A DNA stretch of 64,000 nt, taken from Pocillopora verrucosa (taxonomy: Eukaryota > Cnidaria > Anthozoa > Scleractinia > Pocilloporidae). Position numbers and translations under genes: made by a program. This document shows, one piece after another, positions 10,381 to 22,300 of the stretch (position 1 is its first letter; each line of letters opens with the position of its first letter). The stretch lies in assembly GCF_036669915.1 (NCBI RefSeq), contig NC_089324.1, forward strand, positions 2,696,244 to 2,760,243. Reading direction: 5' to 3'. The notes beneath the pieces are model-generated. The model was not told where the DNA came from, searched no databases, and worked only from the letters and a program-made list of their open reading frames with translations.

Positions 10381-13300
10381 ATGGCGGCTTGTGTTCTTGA
10401 CGGAGAGAAACTTTGTGAGGTTTCTGGCGAAGTAAAATGGTCAAATGTGGAACGCTATAATCTGGAATATTGCCATGGATCATTAGCTCTCTATAAACTG
10501 AGTACCAGTTTTTATATACATGGAATTACAAAAGCAAAACGCGTGAAGGTAATTTCAGTTTACACTCTGCGTAATTAGTAATTTAAACATCATGTCAAAA
10601 TCGTTCCTTTTCTTACCGGTGTTTGAAGTAGAACACTTCACGCTTGTTGACCGCTCTGTCAAGAGGCTATACTTGGCTACTTTTTGACATTTTTTTGTCA
10701 TTTCCTTGGGCACACAACCGTTCATAGCATAACAGAACCTGGACCGTATCTGTTTTGTTTATTCATTCCATTCATTCGAATGGCTGATTCGAAGACCTTT
10801 ATTGTTTGCCAATGAATATAGTTTACAGCACTGAGCTATAGCTAAATGGGTAGTTATATTTTAGCGAAAAAATGAATTTGATTTTAAAAGATGTAGCTCA
10901 GACAGCTATTGTTTAAATGAAAAAGTATGCAATGCATAAAACTCCACTGCTTAGCTCTTCAGATTAGTCTGGTTTAGGCCAGGTATGGCATATACATTGG
11001 CTGTTACGTTGCTTTAAAGTCTAATTTGATACTAATACAGTTGAACCCCGATTATCCAGACTTGTTGGGATTAGACAAAACAGTCCAGACAATCGAGGGT
11101 CTGGATTATCGATGATATAAATATTAATGGGGATCAAAAACTGATTAAATTAAGAAAGCAACACTTTATAATGAAACAAAACATTTACACATCGTTTTGA
11201 AAAAAATATGGTCTACATCTTCACTGTTTGTTGTGAATACCTAAACACATGTGTATTAACAATTAAAATTAACAAAACTCAAACAATTCAATAATACATT
11301 TGTACTCTTAAATGTAAATATTTAACCGTGTTCAATTCTTTGAATTTCAGTTCCTCTTGAAGCCTGATAAATTTTCATTTCAAAGCCGTGAGTCACGGCT
11401 AACTTTGTCTTTTACTGAGCGTGGCAAATCAGCAGTTTCCATGCACTTGAGAGAAGCAGAACCTAACCAGCTGCGAGCATTTATAGATGTTTTGAACAAT
11501 GTAAAAGCATATAATGCTTCTTTTAAAGGTGAGAAAATGGGAAAATTGAAGGTAATTTGTATTTAACCTTTTGACCCTTAAGAGTGATCAGCATCTAATT
11601 TCTCCTAACATCATCACCCCTGAATCACACATCAAGGTCATGAGAATAAAGGAAATGGTCACCAACTAACAAAGCTCTTGATTGTTACACAAATTCTCCT
11701 TGTCAGCACCAAAGGAAATATATAAGAGAACAGTATGGAGAATATGCATACCAATGTGAGTGTATAAAAGGTGAAAGATAGCAGTTACGACTTCCTTTGC
11801 ATGGTGTGATTTAGGAACAACTCTCAATGCTTACTGAAGCAATTAATAAAATAGTTGTTTACCTCTTAGTTTGATTACATAGAATTACTACTTTTGTTAT
11901 CTCTAATTTGTAGGAAAATTGATTTCATCCTCTTCAAAAGGAAAAGATATAGAAAATGCCGAGGTAAGCTTAAACCTTCGATCCTCAAGAGTTGAACAGT
12001 ATCTCATTTTTCCTACACATCACCCTTAAATTGCAACTTGAAGTCATAAGAATAAACGAAATGATCACCAACTGAAGAAACTCTTGTTTTTTTAAACAAA
12101 GTGTCAGTTTCAGCACCTTAACCCTTTAAGCCCTAATAGTGACCAGCATCTAATTTCTCCTAACAATATCATTGCCTGATCAAATGTACAGATCATGAGA
12201 GTGAATGAAATGATCACCAAAGATGAGATGTCGTGATGTTTAATCAAATTCTCTCAATCAGTAAAATAAGAAACATATGAAGAACAGTGATGAGAATATA
12301 CATGTTGATATTGGGGCTTAAAGGGTTAAGTAATGTATAGTGAACAAAATGGAGAATATGCATGCTGATGATAGGTATAAAGGGGTCAAGAGATGTCACA
12401 GTAAAAAAAAAAAAAAAGGCTGATATCTGGTCTACAAGAAATAGTGATACTCATCGTAACTTCAGACGATCAAAAAATATTTGATATTAATGGGTTTCTA
12501 GGCTTGTTCAACTAACCCTCTCTTTCCTTGGTCATCAGATAAAACTAAATGGGAATCAAGTCCTGTAAATTATACAATGAATTATTATACTTTATAAAAT
12601 AATTCAAATAGTACGCGCGCTCTGATTGGCCATAAAATCATTTTACATGAGCGTATGTAAACACAGTTTTCGTTCCTCTTTCATTAGTTATTTTATAAAA
12701 GAAATGTAAAATAGTTTCCGTGTTTACATAGCCTGATGTAAACACTTGGGAGGTTGGGAGAACACTCGATAAGCTGGAAACCACTCCGCTTCACGTCGTG
12801 GTTTCCTACGCTTATCTCATGTTCTCCCAACCTCCCAAGTGTTTACATCAGGCTACGTAAACAAGGAAACCATTTTACATTTCTTCATCAGACAACAATC
12901 TGTGATCATACTTTTTCACTGCAGAACTTACCCTTGAACAACATCCACTCCAATACGTCATCACCAAGAGGAAAATATGAATCACCTTTGAGAAGAAACT
13001 TGATGAGATCATCACCTTCTGCAAGGACAAATAAGTAAGTTCCTTAAACTTTTTACCCTTAACAGTGACTAGCATCGAGTTTCTCTGTACAGTATCACCT
13101 CCAAATCACACACCAAGGCCATGAGGATAAAGGAAATGATTGTCAACTGAAGAAAATCAAATTCTCCTTGCCAGGACTGTTGGAAATGTATACAGAACAG
13201 TATGGAGAATATGTATACTGATGTTAGGGTGTTACAGGTTAACCCTGTTATTCCCAAGATCCAACTTTAAGCTCTCCACACTTTCTGTTATGCACTTTCT

Positions 13301-16300
13301 CTAATCGAGCTCTGATAATCTGGTATTAGATCAATCAGTATTCCCTTCTTGATATTTCACACTCTTCTCATCTTCTTCTACTGTGAAATTAGAGAATTTG
13401 ATATAGTAAGGAGGATTTTTTTCGGTAATTCCTGGGAGTGAAACTCTATCAGAGTTGATGCAAGAGCCAGCAATCTTTCAGCCTCAAAGAGCTTTTGTTG
13501 GCTTAAAAGGAGTTTTTCTTTCAATATGTGGGTCAGTTATAAGTGCTAACATTTTTGCACATTTTTTCCCCTACTTTAGACTCAACAGACATCATGAAAT
13601 AAGCACTATCAGTAATTCTGTTTTTGTTGATCAATCCATTTTTTTTTTTAGACTAACCCCTAGTGTTCAGCGCAATCTCCATGCCAAGCAGATGAATCCA
13701 CCTTCATCAAACAGATCACCAAATAAAACCCCTCTTGTGGATAAAACATTTGCAAGAGGTTCGTATTAAAATAATAAGAAAGCCCTCGAGGCTCATGCAC
13801 ATGAGTGAAATATTTCTAAACTGTGCACCAAATTTTAATTCCAAATTTTCAGCTGAGAAATTAGACCCTATATGTCTGAACCTCAGAGCCAAGTGACCTG
13901 TCCAGCGAGGGCTTAGCCTGGTTCCCATGGGATGAAGCAAACTAGGGGTAATACTACTTTCCCCTGGATAGGATGCCAGTCCTTTGCAATACCCTCCCCT
14001 CCTTGGCCCGTCCAGTGAGGGTGCCTGGTTTCCATAGCATGAAGGGATTAGGAGTAATACTACTCCCCCCTGGATTGGATTCCAGTCCTTTGCAATACTC
14101 CTCCCTCCTCCCCCCCCCCCCCCCCCCTTCTGCCTAGTATTTCATCAAGGCTGAAAATTCACTGGTACCCATTTATATTCTTGGGTGGGGAGAGGCATTG
14201 CGAAATTTAAGCATTTTCCCAAGAACACAACACAGTGACCTGGCCAGGTCTCAAACCCAGTCCCTCAACCCAGGATTCACTTTGCTAACAATCAGACCAT
14301 TGGGTCTCTCCCAGTATTCAGAGTCAACTATAAATACAATTCATATTTGAGTGTATCAGGAATTACAGACTTTTCAGCTGTAAAGGTCAGGGCTCAAAAC
14401 TGTCTTTGATTATTTTATAACAGATAATCTCAGCAATACATCTAGTGGTGGAAAGTCAGTCACTTCATTTTATGGATCACAAAATTTAACACAGTCCCCA
14501 AGTGAATGGTTAGTAATTTAAAATTTTATTTTGGGCTTGGTATGCAAATGGGAAAGATGATGCACATCTTCTGTCCTGATTGGCTACCCTTGAGGGGGAG
14601 GGGATGGAGAGAGTGGGCAAGAACGGCCTGTCACATCCATCCAGCTTTGCCTTCTTTGCAAAACTTGTTCTGTGACTGGCTTACTGAGGAGAAAAGTGGT
14701 GAGGTGTTTGTTGCATTAAGTTATTCTTTTGACAAATTATGACCCAATTATGGATATATCTTTGTGTGAGAATAAATAAAATACAACACACCTATGGTCA
14801 GAAGTGACTTTGCAGGGAATGAACCATTCTGTTACATGAATTGTTGCCAGTAAATTTGAGGTTTAGAGTTTTATAAATGGGTTGACAAGAGATAGAGATT
14901 TTCCAAGTAAGCCTGATATTTAAAAAACTCAAGGGATGAGAGGAAAGGAATGCTTATTTGGTCATTTGGCATAAAGGACTATGCCCAGTTTAGCATGGGT
15001 GTGCTTATTGCTTGCGGAACAGTAGATTACTATTAAGTAGAAATTGAGTGATTCATCTGGGTCAAGTTGTTCAAAGCACAATTAAGATGTTAACAATCAG
15101 ATCTTGGGAGTTAGAGGGTTAAACTTTTAATCCTGGATAATCACTAACTACCTCTCCAACAAGTGGACCCTGATCTGGAGATGGATGGATGTAAATAATA
15201 GTTCATTTTCATTCACAGGAAATCTGCAAAGAATGTTAGGGGCCCAGGCTTGATGCCTGCACCTCAAACAACACGTCTGACAAGTCAGATATCTTTCAGA
15301 TCCCGTGAGAAGCTTCTCTACGAGAGAGATTTTGCATTGACGGGGTAGGAAAGTGCAGTCTAATTTCCTGTATCATTATGATCATCCCAAAGAAAGATTT
15401 TATAGAATCTGAACTTGCCCATGGTCTTTATTTGGGTACATATCATTCTGGCAGTAAATTATAAATTACAAAAGGCTCATTACATTTTAAAATCCTCTTC
15501 CAGTTCCTGAAGTGAACAAAAAGCAATTTCCTCTTACCAATACCAAAGCAATTATTATTGCTTACCATACCAATACATTTTAAGCAGAAAGATTGATTTG
15601 AGAGGGACATATCAAAAGAAGGGATGTTGTTTGATTAAACATCAAAATATTTTGATTAAAATTACAAAAGTTGGGCAGAATTAAGAACTCAAAGATGTGA
15701 ACAATAAATTTTTGGGTTGCAATGTTCCATGTGAGCCTATACTTGTGACAATGACAGCTGTCCAGAAGAGCCCTGAAGGCTCATTACAGTTTGCTTTGTT
15801 ACACTGTCATTCAATGAAATCAAATCTGAAATACATGAATTGAATTTTTATGGTTGCAGCTTTTCAAACTTGGGAAATACTTGCTACATGAATGCCATTC
15901 TTCAGTCATTACTTGGTTTGCCACCATTTGTTCAGGATCTTTCAAACAGAGCTTTGTTGGAAAATGTTTTTCCACACTGTCTGTACAAGTAAGTGTAAAA
16001 TTACCTCTTTTTTTGTTGTTTGTTTGTTTGTTTGTTTGTTTTTTTTTGTTTGTTATGGGAGACATCGTGGTGTACTGGTTTGTGCCTTGGATTCCAAGTA
16101 AACAGCTCTGGAGTCCAGGTTGTGTCAATAGAGAGTTTTAGATCCCAGTTTGGTGTGTTTACTGCAAATATTAAACCACAATCAGCAGTTTGTGGTTAGA
16201 AGTTAGAAGTTAGAACTTTTGAGACTTTCAGCTTTTTAGCTCAACATCCGCTATCACCTGAAAAAATAAACATGTGCATTGCCATCTGAAATTACACAAA

Positions 16301-19300
16301 GGAAGGAGGTCCTTCATTTCAAACTCAGAATGTGGCTAAAAGATTGATTTTCTAGCATCCAAAATGGATTGGTTATAAAGAAAAGACTTCACCTCAAATG
16401 TATTTATAGAACATGAATGAGAACTTTCAAACAGGAAGTAAAAAAGCATCAAGGGAGTTCCTGAAACTGCCTTGTCCAAAGTTCAAAAATTGACGGCAAA
16501 CGGCAAATGTGACTGCTAGAGTTTGGTCACTTGACTCCTTGACGTTTGCAGTCACACATATTCAGAAACAGTTGTAGATCTAAAACTCCTTAATATGTTG
16601 TTTTCTTGGACAGAACACTTCACTCTCACAACATCTCTTTCCACCTAGGAGTGTTAAGTTTTTATCTTCCTCCCTATTTTCCTTCCTTTCCCACAGATGT
16701 CTTCATAGTGTTCTAATGTGTAAAAGAAAGTGCGGGAATCCAGAGGTGCTGAAGAATTGTTTGAGGAAACTTAAGCGAACAATCTCTGAAGCTGCAACAC
16801 GTTTTTCAGGATATCATCAGCATGTAAGAATTTACAGCATCTATCTCATTCACTGTGCTGTCACAGGAAGTTCACCTTTTGTTAGGGAGAGGTAAAGCTT
16901 TACAAAACAATTATCTGTACCTGGAGCTGGTTGTCCAAAGAATAACAAGCACTTCTGCAAAAGGAAATATTCAACATTTTATTCAGATGTTTGTGGATCT
17001 AGCTTTGGGTCTGGTGAATTATGATGTATGCAATTGGAAATGACTTAACCTTTCACACTCTAACATCAGTATGCATATTCTCCATACTGTTCTCCATACA
17101 TTTTCTTAGTTGCTGACAAGGAGAAGTTGTTTAACAATCAAAAGCTTCTCTAATTGTTGATAGTTTCCTTTATTCTCATGTGTCATTTCATTTGGGGGGA
17201 GGGCAGGCTTTATGCTGTTGGGAGAAATTAGATGCTAGTCATTCTCAGAGGTCAAATGGTGAAATTTTATTGCAGAGAAGTTTGAAGTTTATTTGATTTA
17301 TTTTTATAGGATGCTCATGAGTTCCTTTGTCAAGTGTTTGATCAGCTGAAGGATGATGTGAGCAAATCTAACTCTCCATCTTCCAAAGATACCTCAAGTG
17401 AAAGTAACCCAAAGGTAAGAATTTTGTGGAAAATTTGTTGCTGGCACTGATGATATTTGTTGAAATTCAAAGCAGGGCTTTCACCATCATGATGATAAGT
17501 TTTTACATATAGCTCCACATTGTATGTTATTTGAGGTTGAAATCAGTAGTAAAAATTTTGTTCTCAACAAAATTATACTTTGTAATGAATAGACTTTAAT
17601 TCCTGCTCCTGTGTAGTTGGCAGATTCTCAATGTCCTGTGACAAGATCTTTTGAAAGTGGAGTGGTCCATACAGTCATCTGTAAACAGTAAGTAGTATAT
17701 TACAAATTGGTACTACTGTTGTGTAGCTGTGCAAATAATTTTTTAACGTACCCAGGCCTCTTTCTTGTTCACTCCTTTTCTTCTCTTTCCTTCTTTCTTT
17801 ATCCTTTTGATCCTTCATTAACCTTTCCTCTTTTCACACTTTGTTAACCTTCCTTTTCAAATTCTTCACCTTTTTCACCTCATTTTTTCCTCTCTGCCCA
17901 CTCCAGTCCTTCCTCTTTTTTTCTTCCTTCCTTCTCTTTTCTTTTAATCTCCTTTTTTTCCTTACTTCACTACTCTCATCCCCTTAGTCTCTCCTTCTGT
18001 CTCTTCCTTCCATCCTTCCTCTCTCCCAGTCCTCCCCTTTTTCCCCTTGAGTTATGCTTCCTCCTCCCAGTCTCCCCACCCCTCTACTCTCTTGTTCCTT
18101 CTAACTCTCACTAAATACCCATCCCTCTCCTCCCCTACCCCTCTTTTCTTCTTTTGCCTCACCCCACCCCCTCTCTTTCTCTCAAGCTCATGCCTTCCTT
18201 CCTAACTTGCTCTTTTATTCAAACCAGTGTATGAATTTTTGATTTAAACATTTTGCCATGATTGCTATAAATACAAATTGTGTAAATGTTGACATCCAGG
18301 TGTGGAGAATCTGCTCCAAAAGAAGAGATTTACCATGCGTTTTCTCTTGACATCCCAGTTCTGTGAGTATATATTCTTGATCCAAGGTTTTTATTCCAAC
18401 TTAGGTATTTTCTGTAACAGGACACTCCTCCTTTAACTTTGAATAAACATACTCCCAACCAACACCTTTCCACTACATGCAAACTCTAACACTCTGAGCC
18501 AAACTCATTATTTCATTTCATGCTGCCATCAATCATTATCTTTGGCATATGATATCTTGTAATGGAGACAAGAGAAATTGGTTAAAATGCTGTGATCACC
18601 ACTCATCAAATGGTCTTTAAAACCCTGGGACATCATAGCTGTTTTTTAGGAGCTCTGCAACACAACCAACAGCAGTGGAAATAAAATCTTTGATGGTTAC
18701 TTCCAACTCTGTAGTTCACTTTTTGTTAAAAAGCACCATAACTTTTACAGAAATCAACAGTCCAAACTTCATTTGTCCATTTTGTAGGTGTAATTCCTCA
18801 GATAAGTCTCCATTTGGCTCAGCTGTCAGCATGCAAACCCTGCTAGAGAAACACTTTGAGGTAAGCTGCTGTAAAACGAAAAATTGGATCAACTCCCATA
18901 AGTGACCAAGAAAGAATTTCTCCTTATAATGTCACCAAAAATTAAGTAGACAAGTTATGAGAATAAAGAAAAATATCAGTTAGGAGATTATTAGTAGATC
19001 CAATATCAAATTCTCTGAACTTACATCATGAGAATTGTATAGGAGATAGTAAAGAGAATTACTATGGAGATTTTGGGAGTTAAAAGGGTAAAGTTTGCAT
19101 TAAGATGTCAAAATGATCTGAAGAACATATCTCACGAAAAGGAACATTGATTTTTATCTCATTTTAGGATGAACAGCTTGAGTACACATGTGGAAAATGT
19201 AAGTCCAAGGAAGCTATCATTGCACACAGTTTCAGTAGGCTTCCAAGGTTAGTTTTGCCTTTTTCACTTTTTACTAAGGTGGTAGTCTGCCACTCACAGG

Positions 19301-22300
19301 CAAGTCTGTACTTGATCTAAGTGATGTACCTGATAAATTTATATATCTTAGTTAAAATTTTTTTTTTAATTAAAAAATTAAACTCACTACAAAATATTGA
19401 ATACTCACTTCAGAATACAGGAGTAGTGGATGGCTATTTTTATATTCCATTAAACAGTGACTTGGATATTTGAATTTAGTTTTGTTTAGTATTCTGTCAT
19501 TTCTTTCAGAGTGCTTATTCTGCATTTGAAGCGGTATGGATTTGACAACTTTACTGAAGAACAGGCCAAGAAGCAAGACAAGGTTAAAATTGAAAGGTTC
19601 ATTAACCTTAGTGAGTATCAACACAACATCTTTCTCTTTGGCAATTAATACCCATTGTTACTGGGGGCTTGAGATTGCAACCAATACTAGTGCTAATGGA
19701 ACTAACATTTTCTTGATGGAAACTAAACGTTTTGGGCTAGTTGTTACTGTGATGACTTCATTTTTTAATGTTTTAAATTAGAAAGTTAAATGAGTTGAGG
19801 TCAAAAGTACATCACACTGTCTAGTTTTACTTCCACCTCCATGAAAAAGAGGAAACTTGCATAAACAAATTCTGTTGACATCAAACACATCCATCTTTTG
19901 ACACACACTTTGCAAACATGATTACTTTTAAAGGCAAGTGCAGAATTTCATGCTGTAACTCCATACATTGTACATCATAGTAAAGCCAAATTAGTGGTAT
20001 TGCAGGTACATTCAGATCCAGCTTTTAAATTGGCAACTCAAAATTTAGTGCTGGCAACCATTTTTTCACCATTTAGGTGCCAAAAGGCAATTAGAAATTT
20101 CTCCTTGTTATTTTGGGCCTTGTTACTGGAAGTACACTAAAGTCAAGTATTCGTGATTCATCTTGTCTGTAGGTATGCTGTGCTCATCAACATCAAGGCC
20201 TCCATTGCCATTCCAACCAAAGTCATCACTCAAATTGTAAGTAATGTGTAGCATGAAAACTAGCCTTTTTTTTTAACAAAACCACCCATTAAACTATCTT
20301 CAATTTAGCTGAATCTTTTATCTGAACATTTATTTTTGTGAATGGTGTCCAGAAGGCTAAACACTAGACATGGAAGGACATTTATTTAATGAAAACACCC
20401 CCCCCCCCCCCCGATGTTGCTGTGAGGTGTTCAGTAGTAGATCACAGATGACATAAAAATATAATAAGAACAGAACATTGTTACTCAAAGGACAGCCAAG
20501 TGTGTCACTGATGTTCTTCCCACATTTTGACAGCTTCTGAGATCTTTTCCTGAACAGATGTGCAGCAACATGGGTTCTTTTTGTTTTATAAAAAGGAAGG
20601 AAGCAAAATTCTGTTAATAGTGATGTATAAGTCTGTCCTCCAACAGATCATATGTAAGAGCCAATCAAAATGAATGTATAATTCAGCTTTTATATTATTT
20701 GGCATGGCACAATCAGGCATCTGTTCTAATTTTTTTGTCCCAGCAGTCCAACAAAATCAGGCCGTAAACCACAGAAACGCTACTTAACCAGTGATGAAGA
20801 CGATGATGATTCTCTTCATTTTCAACCCTCTCCCTCAGTGAGGAGGAAACTATCACATTCTTTTGCAAATGAAAATTTCTCAAGGTACAGAAAACTATGG
20901 CATTCATAAAAGAAACATGGAATGATAATCTTACTATAACTGACAGTCTTTCATGAAAAGAATGATTTATATTTAGATACTTTCCATAAGCTATTTTCCC
21001 TGCTTTAACTAACCCTTTGACTCGTACAAGTAACTAGCATCTATTTCCACAAATTAAGGTCACTAAAATAACAAAAATGATCACCAAATATAGATTTAAG
21101 CTCTTGATTGTTGAACAAATTCTCCCTGGCGTGGCACCTCAGAAAATGCTGAGAGAACAGTTTGGAGAATTTGATTGTATACTGGCATTTGGGTATAAAG
21201 GGTTGAATTTTTTGGGGGAAAAAGTTTCAAAGTATGTTAACAGTATCGTAAATCAGTAGAATTACGGTCAACTCGCCGACGGACCAACTCGCCAGAACAG
21301 CTTAAGACGCGAACGAGTTATTGTGCGACAACAACACCATAAAGACTCATCATGTCAATCGCTCAGATTTTTTAACGAAAACTTGGCTTTCTAGACAAGA
21401 TCTTTAGTAAAAAGCAATTCTTTCTGTTTGCAACAAAGTTCATAAGGATCTCAAGGCGAATAAAGCGAAGTAAACATCACCAATGACTCTAACAGCTTCA
21501 AATGCGAATGAGTTATTGTGTGACAACAACACCGTAAAGACTCATCATGTCAATCGCTCAGATTTTTTAAGAAAACATGTTCACCAATGTTCACCGATGT
21601 TTAAGCTTCTGTTTGATGTTCACCAATGTTCACCAGTGTTTTTTTATTAAATATCGTTTACTTTTCTGTATGTTTAACTTCTAATAAGTTGTATTGGATT
21701 GACGACCAACTCGCCAACGTCTCTACTCGATTTTATACGTCGGCGAGTTGGCGTCGGCAAGTTGGTCTGTCGGCGAGTTGACTGGTTACCAATCAGTATG
21801 CTGCCCTCAAGGACAAAGAAAGTGCTTTTTATGTTTAGAGATGTCATTGAAGTCAATATGCAAATTCTGATCATTGAATTTTTCTTATCAGTACTGCTGC
21901 CAGAAATTCTCTGACAAACACAAAAAATTATTCAGATGATGATGTGGAGGTCATGGGTGTTTCCAAGCTAGACAGGGTTGTTGAAAATGACCAAACAGAA
22001 GAACAGACCCATGAATCTGAAAAAACTACCGACAAAGATATCACTAAATTTGATGGGATCAGGCACACACCGTCACATCAAATACCACTGAGGAATAAAT
22101 CAGTCTTGGAGGGAACAGAAGAGGAGCAAATGGAATGGGCTTTGGCTGAAAGTGCTAAATCAGCAGAAAAAGAATCAAATGTAAACAAAGAAATAAATGA
22201 AGATGATGTCAAATGCAATACTTTGGCAGACATTTTGAGCAATGATACAAAATCTAATATTGGCAATTGTTTTTCCAACCCTGTGAGCCATGTTACCAAT

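Noticed and set aside
15820-16141. Overlapping frames of about 100 codons around USP37 exon 8
   Set aside because: Out-of-frame shadows of the catalytic Cys exon running into the TTTG repeat.
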